Shown one piece after another: positions 24,392 to 33,268 of a DNA stretch of 64,000 nucleotides. The notes beneath the pieces were generated by a model, which worked only from the letters and a program-made list of their open reading frames with translations, had not been told where the DNA came from and did no database searches. The position numbers and the translations under genes are program-made. Where the stretch lies: positions 186,001 to 250,000 of the forward strand of contig NZ_UETR01000002.1 of assembly GCF_900491745.1 (NCBI RefSeq), in the 5' to 3' direction. Each line of letters opens with the position of its first letter. Positions within the stretch are counted from its first letter, which is position 1. The stretch comes from Amarolinea aalborgensis (GTDB lineage Bacteria; Chloroflexota; Anaerolineae; SSC4; Amarolineaceae).

Positions 24392-25585
24392 TCATTCCAA
24401 ATAATCGCGCAATTGTCGGCTGCGGCAGGGATGGCGCAGCCGGTTGAGGGCCTGCGTCTCGATCTGGCGAATGCGCTCCCGCGTCAGTCCCATCTTGCGC
24501 CCGACTTCTTCAAGCGTGTAGGTGCGGCCGTTTTGCAGCCCGTAGCGCAGACGCAGGATGCGCGCCTCACGCGGCGGCAGCGTGGTGAGGAGCTGTTCCA
24601 TGCGTTCACGCAGCATGGAGCCCATGACCATGTCGGCCGGCTGCGCGGACTCGGTGTCTTCGATCAAGGTGCCCAGCTCGCGCTCTTCATCCTCGCCCAC
24701 CGGCTGCTCGAGCGACGTGGGGTGCCTGGACACCTTCAGCAGCCAACGCACACGATCGGGCGTGGTGTTGAGAATGCCGGCAATCTCTTCCGCAGTGCCG
24801 CTGCGCCCCAGCATCTGCTCCGTTTCTTGTAAGACCCGGTACAACTGCCGCACCTTGTCGCCCATATGCACGGGCAGGCGAATCGTGCGCCCCTGGTCTG
24901 CCACGGCGCGGCTGATGGCCTGGCGAATCCACCAGGTGGCATAGGTGCTAAACTTGAAGCCGCGATGATAATCGAACTTCTCCACGGCACGCATCAGGCC
25001 CAGGTTGCCTTCCTGGATCAGATCGAGAAACGGCACGCCCTGCCCCATGTAGCGTTTGGCAATGCTAATGACCAGGCGGGTGTTTGCTTGAATCAGGCGT
25101 GCGCGCGCCTGTTCTCCTTCATTGACCCGGTTGCGGAGCTGCCGGCGCTTGATGGCGGTCAGTGGTTCACTGCGGGAAAGCCGTTGATGAGCCATACGTC
25201 CCGACTCAACCGCACGCGCCAGGGTCATTTCCTCATCCGCGGTCAACAGCGGCTCTTTGCTCATCTCGCGAAAATAGAGGTCGGTGATGTCACCTGCGCC
25301 CAAATTGGTGAAAACCTCCGCGACCGTTGGACTGTGTTCGTTTTTCTCAATGGCATCCGGGTTACCGCCGATGCCTTCTAACGCCGCCAGGACCTCATCT
25401 TCTGTCTCATAAACCGGTAGATTCTCCTCCTGCAACTGCGCAAACAACGTTTCTAACTCCGGCACCTTGCTCTCTGCATTCGGCACCAAACTGAGAATAT
25501 CGTCGTATGTCAAGTAACCTTGAGTTCGCGCTTGACTAATCAGCCTTGCCAATGTTTCCTCGATGATGCGCATCCTATCCTTCAT
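24392..25585 (-). CDS. rpoD: Primary-type sigma-70 factor
   Basis: A 397-aa sigma factor. The N-terminal region 1.1-like part is short and acidic. Region 1.2 starts near TDLYFREMSKEPLLTADEEM. Region 2 has NTRLVISIAKRYMGQGVPFL, DLIQEGNLGLMRAVEKFDY and FSTYATWWIRQAI. Region 3 is GRTIRLPVHM onward. Region 4 has LPPREARILRLRYG and YTLEEVGRKMGLTRERIRQI with the helix-turn-helix. The presence of regions 1.2 to 4 and the length suggest the housekeeping sigma or a close relative. ATG 25585 is preferred over a GTG six codons earlier because AGGATG sits 8 bases upstream. Confidence 0.92.
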   Translation of the reverse strand: MKDRMRIIEETLARLISQARTQGYLTYDDILSLVPNAESKVPELETLFAQLQEENLPVYETEDEVLAALEGIGGNPDAIEKNEHSPTVAEVFTNLGAGDITDLYFREMSKEPLLTADEEMTLARAVESGRMAHQRLSRSEPLTAIKRRQLRNRVNEGEQARARLIQANTRLVISIAKRYMGQGVPFLDLIQEGNLGLMRAVEKFDYHRGFKFSTYATWWIRQAISRAVADQGRTIRLPVHMGDKVRQLYRVLQETEQMLGRSGTAEEIAGILNTTPDRVRWLLKVSRHPTSLEQPVGEDEERELGTLIEDTESAQPADMVMGSMLRERMEQLLTTLPPREARILRLRYGLQNGRTYTLEEVGRKMGLTRERIRQIETQALNRLRHPCRSRQLRDYLE

Positions 25586-25659
25586 GTCACCATCCTCGTA
25601 CACCTACGTTCTGGCGGACATTCTGCTGGTGGGCGTTACCAACCGTTGGCCGCGCATCG

Positions 25660-26085
25660 CTACGAACTGGTCGAGCGGTTCCAAATCGTATAGGTATAAA
25701 TAAAGACCTTACTTTCGGATGACTTGGCTGCCTCCTCCTTGACTCCACTGGCTGCGACCGGCACGGCGGTTGTGCGCTGCGCTGCCGACTGCGATGTCGG
25801 CCGTGCTCCTCCCACGGCCACCGGCGCGGTTGATACGGGTCTGGGAGCGTGCGTTCCTACACGCTCGCGCCGACGGTGGGGCGGCCCCTGCCTACCCTCT
25901 GACGGGGTCTCAGCACGGGGCGCCTGCTCTGCAGAATGGCCGGGCATCTGCTCCACGCGGCGCGGCGCCTTGTCACGCCGTGGTTCACTTGGACTTGCGC
26001 TCTCGTCCGCGCGACGGCCGGCGCGCTCAGGCGTCCTGTCTCGCCGTGATGGCCCACGCGGCGCGTTGGGTGGTTTACCCGTCAT
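25660..26085 (-). CDS. Disordered basic protein with a conserved-looking C-terminal tail
   Basis: A 141-aa product dominated by Arg, Pro, Ser and Ala (for example RRDRTPERAGRRADESASP), with no predicted fold until the end, which reads SKVFIYTYTIWNRSTSS. The start ATG 26085 overlaps the S1-protein gene by 11 bases, the same coupling used throughout the window, which argues for a real gene. The sharp switch to a beta-prone KVFIYTYTI tail suggests a docking peptide. Function is unknown. It could bind RNA or the ribosome given its neighbour. Confidence 0.55.
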   Translation of the reverse strand: MTGKPPNAPRGPSRRDRTPERAGRRADESASPSEPRRDKAPRRVEQMPGHSAEQAPRAETPSEGRQGPPHRRRERVGTHAPRPVSTAPVAVGGARPTSQSAAQRTTAVPVAASGVKEEAAKSSESKVFIYTYTIWNRSTSS

Positions 26086-27589
26086 CCGTCATCTCCTCAT
26101 CGCTTGTGGCCTTGCTTGGCGCTTCAATCCACTGCGGCGCCTGGCGCAAGCTCAATGAGATGCGCTCGTGTTCACGGTCAATGCCCAGAACCCGCATGGT
26201 GTATTCTTGACCACGCTGCACCACCTGGCGAGGATGCTCGATGTAATCATCGCTCAGTTCCGAGATGTGCACCAGGCCCTCGACGCCTGGCTCCACGGAG
26301 GCAAAGGCTCCGAAGCTGACCAGGTTCGTGACGCGTGCGGTGATGAGCTGACCCGCGTGATAGTGCGCCTCAATATCTCCCCACGGATTGGGCTGCGTAC
26401 GTTTCAGGCTCAGGCCCACACGACCGCGTTCGCGCTCCACCCGGATCACTTCCATCGTCAGCTCTTGCCCGACCTTGACCACCTCACGCGGGTGTTTGAT
26501 CCGTTTCCAGGTCAGCTCGCTCAAGTGAATCAGGCCATCGGCGCCGCCAATATCCACGAACACGCCGAAGCTGGTCATGCTGCGCACACGTCCGGTCACA
26601 ACCTGGCCCACTTCAATCTGGCTCAGAATTCGATCGCGCTGCTTCTCGCGCCAGGCCCGTTCAGCCAGGCGTTCGGAGAGCACCAGGCGCCGTCGTTTGC
26701 GCTGCACCTCGATGATGCGCACTGGGATGGTCTTGCCCACCAGCTTACTCAACTCGGTCTGCTGCTGCTCGGTGTTCATCTCTGGTTGAATCATGCTGAG
26801 GTGCGAATTAGGGATGAACCCACGCAGGCGGCCAAACGTGGTGGTGACGCCGCCCAGGTTATAACCGGTCACTCGAGTCTCGAACACTTCTTGCGCGTCC
26901 AACAATTCTTGAGCGTGCGTCCAGTCTTCGTCGCCCACCCCCTCGTTGCTTGGCTCAGCGCCCGGTTCACCAGCTTGCTGCGGCACCACGGACACCGACT
27001 CGGTCAGCTCCATGCTGACGTCCGCCGCGCCCAGCGCGGCCAATGCCCAGACGGACGGCCGCCCTCGACGCCGTGCGCGAATGTCCAGCAGAGGCTGGTC
27101 AGGATCGGCGTTTGCCGTGACGGCCGCGTGCAGCGTTTGGGGCGCGACGCCTTCCAGCCCCCCATCCGCGCCAGACAACACAGCGGCTTCATCCGGCGCG
27201 GCCGTCGGTTCGGTCGTTGCGCTCGACCCATCCGGCTCCGCCGCCGGCGCTGGGCTGGACTCATCCGGCTCCGCGGCCGGCGCTGGGCTGGAATCATCCG
27301 GTGCGGCCGTCGGTTCGGTCGCTGCGCTCGACCCATCCGGCTCTGGCTCCAGGGCCGGATGGGCCTCTGGCGCCTCGCGGATCGTGTCGTTGTCCGCGAC
27401 CGGCAGCCCACCGGTTTCTTCAGCTGGCGTTTCAACCAGTTCAGCCGGCGAGTCAGCCGCAAGCGCCGCGGACTCAGCGTCCGCCATCGCGCGGTCCGCG
27501 AAATCGTTCATGGTGGGCATAACCTCAGCGTCATCGGATGGTCCGGCGTCGCCGTTCGGTTCGATTTGGAAGTGATCTGAATTACTCAT
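26075..27589 (-). CDS. S1 RNA-binding domain protein (ribosomal protein S1-like)
   Basis: A 504-aa protein. The first 220 residues are acidic and disordered, with repeated SSPAPAAEPD-type units from a roughly 33-bp direct repeat. Three S1 domains follow: about 233-315 (GRLRGFIPNSHL), 325-397 (GQVVTGRVRSMTSFGVFVDI, GLIHLSEL) and 410-482 (GQLITARVTNLVSFGAFASV, GLVHISEL). The first S1 domain is the degenerate ribosome-docking kind seen in S1 and in short Gram-positive S1 homologues. It probably assists mRNA binding in translation. An Ala/Glu-rich N-terminal extension of this size is unusual. Confidence 0.85.
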   Translation of the reverse strand: MSNSDHFQIEPNGDAGPSDDAEVMPTMNDFADRAMADAESAALAADSPAELVETPAEETGGLPVADNDTIREAPEAHPALEPEPDGSSAATEPTAAPDDSSPAPAAEPDESSPAPAAEPDGSSATTEPTAAPDEAAVLSGADGGLEGVAPQTLHAAVTANADPDQPLLDIRARRRGRPSVWALAALGAADVSMELTESVSVVPQQAGEPGAEPSNEGVGDEDWTHAQELLDAQEVFETRVTGYNLGGVTTTFGRLRGFIPNSHLSMIQPEMNTEQQQTELSKLVGKTIPVRIIEVQRKRRRLVLSERLAERAWREKQRDRILSQIEVGQVVTGRVRSMTSFGVFVDIGGADGLIHLSELTWKRIKHPREVVKVGQELTMEVIRVERERGRVGLSLKRTQPNPWGDIEAHYHAGQLITARVTNLVSFGAFASVEPGVEGLVHISELSDDYIEHPRQVVQRGQEYTMRVLGIDREHERISLSLRQAPQWIEAPSKATSDEEMTDDG

Positions 27590-27860
27590 AACTGGTATGA
27601 GCTCCTTGCCGCCCTTGCAACATACCCTGTGCAGTGCTTCCCTGTTGACATATCATGTATACGTTTGCTGAAAACGTTTCAGCCACACCTGACGTCGGTA
27701 GTTGAATCGGGCGATGATGTACGATGCGTGTGGTTATATCACTGTAACGACAACCACGTTCAAATGCGGTCAGGGAGTAAGCTGCACCATTTTAGCATGA
27801 GTTGCAAAATATGTCAAGGGTTGCTGGTTTCGATACTTGGTTTACTGGCGCCTTAGCACG
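27590..27860. other. Divergent intergenic region between S1-like gene and GNAT gene
   Basis: No gene is supported here. It should hold the minus-strand promoter of the S1-like gene, but no clear pair of hexamers stands out. The plus-strand promoter follows at 27861. Confidence 0.4.
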
Positions 27861-27889
27861 TTGCAGAATCGCGCAACTTGATGTATTAT
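27861..27889 (+). promoter_or_regulatory. Promoter candidate for GNAT-hom-fbp
   Basis: TTGCAG (27861-27866) and TATTAT (27884-27889) are 17 bp apart. Transcription would start near 27896, giving a leader of about 45 bases to the GTG start at 27942. Confidence 0.55.
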
Positions 27890-27941
27890 TCCTTGTGTAG
27901 TTTGTTTGGAAGGCGAAGCCCCTGGGAGAATACGAGGCGTA

Positions 27942-28523
27942 GTGGACTATTTTGTATCCAGAAGCGGCGCGCGGGTCACGGTGCGGCCCCTGACGAAGCG
28001 TGATGTGCCGTTGATGGTAGATCTTTTTTATCATCTCTCTGCCGATTCGTTGTATCACCGCTTCCACCTCTCGTTGGATCGTCTGAGCGAGGCAGAGGTG
28101 AAACTCCGCGCCCGCACCCTGGCGCAGGTGGACCAGGTGAATCAGGTGGCTTTGATCGCCCTGGTTGATGGCAAGCGCGGCGCGCAAACCGCCGTGGCCA
28201 TTGCGCGGGCGCATCGTCTGCCTGGCAGCCTGGAGGCCGAGGCCGCGGTGGTTGTGCGCGATGATTTTCAAAACCAGGGAATTGGGCTGCAGCTGCTAAA
28301 GCGCCTGGTCAACGCGTCTGTGGCCGTGGGTATCACCACCTTCAAGGGCTATATCCAGGCCGAAAACAGGCACATGCTGCACCTTTTGAGTAAGATTGGT
28401 TTGCAGCATACCCAGGTCATCGAACATGCTGAGACCTATGTCTTGGTGCAGCTGCGCCCCGTGCCGTTGGATGGCAACGAAACGCCGGCCGCGGCCCAGG
28501 CGGTTGCGGTCATGTCACCATGA
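27942..28523 (+). CDS. GNAT-family N-acetyltransferase
   Basis: A 193-aa acetyl-CoA-dependent transferase. The acetyl-CoA loop is VVVRDDFQNQGIGLQLLKRL (Q/RxxGxG/A type) near residue 110, preceded by a strand carrying AIARAHR. LYHRFHLSLDRLSEAE resembles the GNAT domains fused to acyl-CoA synthetases and protein acetyltransferases. GTG 27942 is taken as start; a TTG at 27906 is also open. It lies 13 bases ahead of homoserine dehydrogenase and is probably the first gene of that operon. The substrate is unknown; protein lysine or an amino acid is possible. Confidence 0.75.
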   Translation: MDYFVSRSGARVTVRPLTKRDVPLMVDLFYHLSADSLYHRFHLSLDRLSEAEVKLRARTLAQVDQVNQVALIALVDGKRGAQTAVAIARAHRLPGSLEAEAAVVVRDDFQNQGIGLQLLKRLVNASVAVGITTFKGYIQAENRHMLHLLSKIGLQHTQVIEHAETYVLVQLRPVPLDGNETPAAAQAVAVMSP

Positions 28524-28536
28524 GGGAGAAGGATGA

Positions 28537-29583
28537 ATGAAGCATAGGCTGGTCTTGATCGGATTTGGCACCGTGGGCCAGGGGTTGGCTGAAATCCTGC
28601 TCAAGCGTGAACTTGAGCTTGAAGCGGTCAGCGGCGTGCGCTTCGTGGTCGTGGCGGTTAGCGACCTGCTCAAGGGCAGCGTGTATCACCCTGACGGCCT
28701 TGATCTGGCCGAACTGCTCGATTTGGCGCGCACGGGACAGCGGCTGGATGCCTATGCTGATCGGTCTGGCGTTGTCAAGGGTTGGGACAGTCTGAGCACC
28801 ATTGTCGCCGCGCAGGCAGACACAGTCGTGGAAGTGAGCTGGACCGACGTTCAGACAGGACAACCGGCCATCGCCCATGTCAAAGCGGCATTTGCCAGCG
28901 GCAAACATGCCGTTTTGACCAACAAAGGCCCGATCGCGCTGGCCTATCACGAGCTGCAGCAGGCCGCGGATGCGGCTGGCTGCCTGCTCCGGTTTGAAGG
29001 GACGGTGATGAGCGGTACGCCAGCCATTCGCCTGGGACGGCAGGCTTTGGCCGGCTGCCAGATCAGCGAGATCAAAGGAATTCTGAATGGCACCACGAAC
29101 TACATCCTAACCAACATGGAGGCTGGCGTTGACTATGCCGCGGCGCTGGCCGAGGCGCAGCGTCTGGGCTACGCGGAAGCCGACCCGACTGCAGATGTCG
29201 AGGGCTTCGATGCCATGGCCAAGGTCGTCATCCTGGCCAATGTCATGATGGGCGCGCACGTCAGCCTGGGAACGGTCGTTCGACAAGGCATCACAGGCCT
29301 CAACCGGGCCGACATTGCAGCCGCCACAGAAGCTGGTGAACGTTGGAAGCTCATCGGCCATATCAAGCGGCAAGCCGATGGCGCAGTTTCGGTCAGTGTG
29401 CAGCCGATGCGTCTGCCGATCCAACATCCGCTGGCCGGGGTGAGCGGCGTAACGAATGCAATTACCTTTACTACCGACCTACTCGGCGATGTCACGCTGG
29501 TTGGGCCGGGCGCCGGTCGCTATGAGACCGGTTTTGCAGTTTTGAGTGATCTACTGGAAATAGCTCATGTGGGCAAGCCATAG
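28537..29583 (+). CDS. hom: Homoserine dehydrogenase (no ACT domain)
   Basis: A 348-aa NAD(P)-dependent enzyme reducing aspartate semialdehyde to homoserine for Thr, Met and Ile synthesis. The Rossmann loop is LIGFGTVGQGLAE at the N-terminus. TNKGPIA holds the catalytic-site Lys, and ILNGTTNYIL with the TADVEGFDAMAK segment are the substrate-site signatures. The C-terminal ACT regulatory domain of longer Hom proteins is absent, so feedback by threonine through that domain is not expected. GGAGAAGGATGA precedes the ATG. Confidence 0.93.
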   Translation: MKHRLVLIGFGTVGQGLAEILLKRELELEAVSGVRFVVVAVSDLLKGSVYHPDGLDLAELLDLARTGQRLDAYADRSGVVKGWDSLSTIVAAQADTVVEVSWTDVQTGQPAIAHVKAAFASGKHAVLTNKGPIALAYHELQQAADAAGCLLRFEGTVMSGTPAIRLGRQALAGCQISEIKGILNGTTNYILTNMEAGVDYAAALAEAQRLGYAEADPTADVEGFDAMAKVVILANVMMGAHVSLGTVVRQGITGLNRADIAAATEAGERWKLIGHIKRQADGAVSVSVQPMRLPIQHPLAGVSGVTNAITFTTDLLGDVTLVGPGAGRYETGFAVLSDLLEIAHVGKP

Positions 29584-29632
29584 CATGGCTCCACGTGAGC
29601 CACGTGACTAGACTGCGTAAGGAGAAGAGACA

Positions 29633-30664
29633 ATGGCGTCATTCTTACCCAAAGGCCCGCTGCAAACCATTGAGCGCCACATTCTGGAGCAGCAGAAATT
29701 CTACCCTGAAGCGACCGGCACCTTAACCGGGCTTCTGTATGATTTGGCCCTGGCCGGCAAAATTATTTCCAGCCACATTCAGCGCGCGGGCCTGGCCGAG
29801 ATTCTCGGCGCCACTGGCGATGAGAACGTGCAAGGGGAAGAGGTGCAGAAGCTCGATGAGTTTGCGCAGCGCACCATCTACCGCTTGAACGATCACACGG
29901 GGCGCCTCGCCTGCATGGGCTCCGAGGAAGAACCTGATATCATCCCAATCCCGGAGCGTTTCCCGCAAGGTAAGTATGTTTTGCTTTTCGACCCGCTTGA
30001 CGGCTCCTCGAACATTGATTCCAACGTCAGCGTCGGCACCATCTTCTCTATCTACCGCCGTGTGACGACGGCAGGCCCCGGCACCCTGGAAGATGTTCTG
30101 CAAGCCGGCAGCCAGATCGTCGCCGCGGGCTACATCATCTATGGCTCCAGCACGATGCTTGTCTACAGCACAGGTTATGGCGTTCACGGTTTCACCCTGG
30201 ATCCGATGATTGGCGAGTTCCTGCTCTCGCACCCAGACATTCGCATCCCTGAGAAACCAAAGTATTACAGCGTCAATCAGAGCAACGAAATCTACTGGTC
30301 TGATGGAGTGCAGCGCTTTACGCGCTATGTGCAGGGAATGGACAATGGGTTCAAGGGGCTTTCCGCGCGCTACATCGGCTCGATGGTGGCCGATTTCCAT
30401 CGCAACCTGCTGCAGGGAGGCATCTTCTACTACCCGGCCGATTTGAAAGATCCCAAGAAGCCCTCGGGCAAATTACGGCTGCTCTATGAATGCGCGCCCC
30501 TGGCTTTCGTGGCTGAAAACGCGGGCGGTTACGCGTCCGATGGGCGCCAGCGCATTCTCGACATCCAGCCACAGGCGCTCCACCAACGTGTGCCGCTCTT
30601 TATCGGCAACCGCAGCCTGGTGGCCAAGGCTGAAGAATTCATTCGCACCTACGACCACGCGTAG
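29633..30664 (+). CDS. fbp: Class I fructose-1,6-bisphosphatase
   Basis: A 343-aa Mg-dependent phosphatase that makes fructose-6-phosphate in gluconeogenesis or a Calvin-type cycle. The metal site is DPLDGSSNIDSN near residue 120. GYIIYGSSTMLVYSTGYGVHGF and GKLRLLYECAPLAFVAENAGG follow as in all class I enzymes. GGAGAAGAGACA precedes the ATG at 29633. It follows hom by 49 bases and is closed by a strong terminator at 30679. Confidence 0.96.
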   Translation: MASFLPKGPLQTIERHILEQQKFYPEATGTLTGLLYDLALAGKIISSHIQRAGLAEILGATGDENVQGEEVQKLDEFAQRTIYRLNDHTGRLACMGSEEEPDIIPIPERFPQGKYVLLFDPLDGSSNIDSNVSVGTIFSIYRRVTTAGPGTLEDVLQAGSQIVAAGYIIYGSSTMLVYSTGYGVHGFTLDPMIGEFLLSHPDIRIPEKPKYYSVNQSNEIYWSDGVQRFTRYVQGMDNGFKGLSARYIGSMVADFHRNLLQGGIFYYPADLKDPKKPSGKLRLLYECAPLAFVAENAGGYASDGRQRILDIQPQALHQRVPLFIGNRSLVAKAEEFIRTYDHA

Positions 30665-30678
30665 GCTGATCTGGCAGA

Positions 30679-30716
30679 AACCCGGCTTCACTGAAAGGAA
30701 AGGCCGGGTTTTTTTT
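30679..30716 (+). terminator. Intrinsic terminator after fbp
   Basis: AACCCGGC pairs with GCCGGGTT across a short loop and is followed by an unbroken run of eight T. It ends the GNAT-hom-fbp unit 15 bases past the fbp stop. Confidence 0.85.
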
Positions 30717-30738
30717 GCTCATCATCTGAGGAGACGCT

Positions 30739-32133
30739 GTGCACCCACATTTCAAAACGATTATCGAGCCGTTTCGGATCAAGACCGTCGAACCGATTCA
30801 GTTCACCACCTGGGAACATCGAGCCGCCAAGCTGGCCGCGGCGGGTTACAACCTGTTCTTGATTCGCGCCGAGGACGTCCTGATTGATCTGCTCACCGAT
30901 TCAGGCACAGGCGCGATGTCGTCGTTTCAGTGGGCCGGTATGATGCAGGGTGATGAGAGCTACGCGGGCGCGCGTTCGTTCTACCGATTCGAGGCCGCGG
31001 TGCAGCGCATCACCGGCTTCAAGCACGTCATCCCCACGCACCAGGGCCGCGCGGCCGAGCGCATCCTTTTCGGCAATGTGTGTCGCCCTGGCGACGTCGT
31101 GCCCAACAACACCCATTTCGACACCACGCGCGCAAATGTGGAATACCGCGGCGCCCAGGCGCTTGATTTGCCTTGCGCCGAGGCTCATCACCCGGCCTTG
31201 ATCGCGCCCTTCAAGGGCAACATGGATGTGGATGCGCTGGCGCGTACGCTGGAAACCACCCCGCACGACCGGGCGCCGATCGTCATGCTGACGATTACGA
31301 ACAATTCGGGCGGCGGGCAGCCGGTCAGCATGGCGAACATTCGCGCCGTGAGCCAGGTTTGTCATGCCCACGGCGTACCGTTTTTCCTGGATGCCTGCCG
31401 GTTTGCGGAAAATGCCTTTTTCATCAAGGAGCGCGAGCCAGGTTACGCGGACAAACCGGCGCTGGCGATTGCGCAGGAGATGTTCTCGTATGCCGACGGC
31501 TGCACCATGAGCGCCAAGAAGGATGGCATGGCGAACATCGGCGGCTTCCTGGCTCTGAACGATGATGATCTGGCGCAGCGCTGCAAGAACACCTTGATCC
31601 TGACCGAAGGTTTCCCCACCTACGGCGGTTTGGCCGGCTATGATTTGGAGGCGATCGCAGTGGGGCTGGAAGAAGTGCTGCATGAGGATTATCTGCGCTA
31701 CCGTCTGCGCTCCATTGCCTACCTGGGTGAGAAGCTGGATGCTGCCGGCGTTCCCTTCATGAAACCCACCGGCGGCCACGCGCTTTACCTGGATGCAGCC
31801 GCGCTCCTGCCGCACATCCCGGCCAACGAGTATCCGGCGCAGTCTCTCTCGGTGGCGCTCTATCAGGAAGGCGGCATTCGCAGTGTCGAGATTGGCACCG
31901 TGATGTTCGGTCGCGTCCACGCCGATGGCAGCGAGGAGCCGGCCGCGCTGGAACTGGTGCGTTTGGCTTTCCCGCGGCGGGTGTACACGCAGAGCCACGT
32001 GGACTATGTCGCGGAAGTGATCACGTACGTCGCGCGCATGAAAGAGACGCTTCGGGGGTACCGTATCACGTGGCAGCCGCCGCAGCTGCGCCATTTCTCG
32101 GCTCAGTTCGAACCGTTGGGCCGCACGGTGTAA
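30739..32133 (+). CDS. tnaA: Tryptophanase (beta-eliminating lyase family)
   Basis: A 464-aa PLP enzyme that splits tryptophan into indole, pyruvate and ammonia. LLTDSGTGAMS, PTHQGRAAE and MSAKKDG (Schiff-base Lys near residue 260) place it in the tryptophanase/tyrosine phenol-lyase family. Overall wording is close to tyrosine phenol-lyases, but the specificity loop reads GGIRSVEIG. Tyrosine phenol-lyases have SMERG there, with the Arg that grips the phenol hydroxyl; tryptophanases have Ile. That favours tryptophan as substrate. GAGGAGAC lies upstream of the start. Its last 31 bases overlap the convergent lipoprotein gene. Confidence 0.88.
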   Translation: MHPHFKTIIEPFRIKTVEPIQFTTWEHRAAKLAAAGYNLFLIRAEDVLIDLLTDSGTGAMSSFQWAGMMQGDESYAGARSFYRFEAAVQRITGFKHVIPTHQGRAAERILFGNVCRPGDVVPNNTHFDTTRANVEYRGAQALDLPCAEAHHPALIAPFKGNMDVDALARTLETTPHDRAPIVMLTITNNSGGGQPVSMANIRAVSQVCHAHGVPFFLDACRFAENAFFIKEREPGYADKPALAIAQEMFSYADGCTMSAKKDGMANIGGFLALNDDDLAQRCKNTLILTEGFPTYGGLAGYDLEAIAVGLEEVLHEDYLRYRLRSIAYLGEKLDAAGVPFMKPTGGHALYLDAAALLPHIPANEYPAQSLSVALYQEGGIRSVEIGTVMFGRVHADGSEEPAALELVRLAFPRRVYTQSHVDYVAEVITYVARMKETLRGYRITWQPPQLRHFSAQFEPLGRTV

Positions 32134-32705
32134 ACAATCTGTCCTTCTTCGACCTGTACGTCTTCGACGTAGTAACTGGCCGTGCTGGCGGTCATGACCC
32201 GCTCCAGCAGCCCCGGCACGGCCGCGGTCAGCAGGTTGTTCGGCTCGACGCTCTCTGTGTTGAAGTGCACCACGCCATCGGTCGCGGTCAAGGTTCCCAC
32301 TACTTTGAGCGGACCCAGGCTCAACAGGCCAAAGCGCACGCTGTCCACGGTCAGAATCACCTTGCCGCCGGTAAATTTGGCATTGAAGTTCTCCGTTTGG
32401 ACCTGCCGCTGCACCTCGTCGCTGTTGACCGCGGCCTCCAGGTCTTCTTCGGTCACGATGAACTGACGGCTCTGGTCGGCGTCTGCCGGTGACGGGGTGG
32501 CCGCGGCCTGCGGCGTGGGCGTGGCCTGGGCCAACGTTGGCAGCGGCCGCGGCGTAGGCGTACCTGTAGGCGCCAACGGCGTTACAGCGTCCGACGGAGA
32601 TGATGTCGGCAGGTCAGCAGCCCGGCGACCAGGCAGCGCGCCACAAGCAAGGACAAAAAGCATGACGACCAGCGTCAGCAAAAATACACTCAGACGATTT
32701 CTCAC
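32103..32705 (-). CDS. Lipoprotein with LmeA/DUF2993-like domain
   Basis: A 200-aa secreted protein starting at GTG 32705 with GAGG 9 bases upstream. LSVFLLTLVVMLFVLACGALPG is a lipoprotein leader with the lipobox Cys near residue 22 (split here: LSVFLLTL then VVMLFVLAC). A spacer of about 55 residues rich in Thr, Pro and Ala follows. The C-terminal part (VTEEDLEAAVNS to IVYTVRP) has the repeated hydrophobic-strand pattern of LmeA/DUF2993 proteins, which bind phospholipid. Its 3' end overlaps the tryptophanase gene. Confidence 0.65.
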   Translation of the reverse strand: MRNRLSVFLLTLVVMLFVLACGALPGRRAADLPTSSPSDAVTPLAPTGTPTPRPLPTLAQATPTPQAAATPSPADADQSRQFIVTEEDLEAAVNSDEVQRQVQTENFNAKFTGGKVILTVDSVRFGLLSLGPLKVVGTLTATDGVVHFNTESVEPNNLLTAAVPGLLERVMTASTASYYVEDVQVEEGQIVYTVRPNGSN

Positions 32706-32834
32706 AAACTGAATCCTCGTTTCACAGGTATCACGCACGACATGGCGTCTGCACGGCATTGCAGACGTTGCGATGTGGCCGATCGTTCCGGCGGAATCGC
32801 TGCGATTATAGCCGAACAGGCCGCGCGGTCAAGA

Positions 32835-33215
32835 CGGGTGCATTTCAAATTGGGGGCGTAGCCCCGCAGGGGCTTGCACCTCGTAGCCGGATGGCCTTTG
32901 GCCTCCGGCGGGGTTGCACCGGATGGCGTGCGCGCAACCAACGCCGCCCGACCGTGAACGGATCGGGCTACGAGGTGCAAGGCCCTATCGGGCCTGACAG
33001 CCTGGGAGAGGCTCGCATCTTATAGCGGGCGCATTTCAGTTTCGCGGTGCAGCCCACGCAGGTTAGGCTTGGCAGTGGTTGCAGCGGCCTTCGACAAGCT
33101 CAGGCCCCGTGCGGTGAGCCTGTCGAACCGTGCGGTGAGCCTGTCGAACCGTGCGGTGAGCCGCTCACGACGAAGCGTCAATCGCCCAACATGCTCCCAG
33201 TTTGAAATGCACCCG
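32835..33215. mobile_element. MITE-like composite element with terminal inverted repeats and target duplication
   Basis: The left end (32836-32854) reads GGGTGCATTTCAAATTGGG. The right end (33196-33214) is its inverted copy with one mismatch. A direct repeat GTCAAGA flanks it (32828-32834 and 33216-33222), consistent with a 7-8 bp target duplication. Inside is a second perfect 16-bp inverted pair, CTTGCACCTCGTAGCC (32873-32888) and its complement (32966-32981). A 21-bp tandem repeat (33109-33162) opening GTGCGGTGAGCCTGTCGAA also lies inside. No open frame for a transposase is present, so mobility would be in trans. Confidence 0.7.
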
Positions 33216-33230
33216 GTCAAGATGACATGT

Positions 33231-33258
33231 TTGACAAGCCATGTGATTTGGCTACCAT
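33231..33258 (+). promoter_or_regulatory. queG promoter, predicted near-leaderless
   Basis: A perfect TTGACA (33231-33236) and TACCAT (33253-33258) are 16 bp apart. The queG ATG at 33269 is only about four bases past the expected start, and no ribosome site is present. The -35 box lies 16 bases from the end of the MITE-like element. Confidence 0.55.
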
Positions 33259-33268
33259 ACAACGACCT

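Noticed and set aside
30739..32133. Tyrosine phenol-lyase
   Set aside because: The key Arg of the SMERG loop is replaced by Ile (SVEIG), as in tryptophanases.
33109..33162. Possible CRISPR array or protein-coding repeat
   Set aside because: The 21-bp units are contiguous with no spacers and lie in no open gene; they belong to the composite repeat element.
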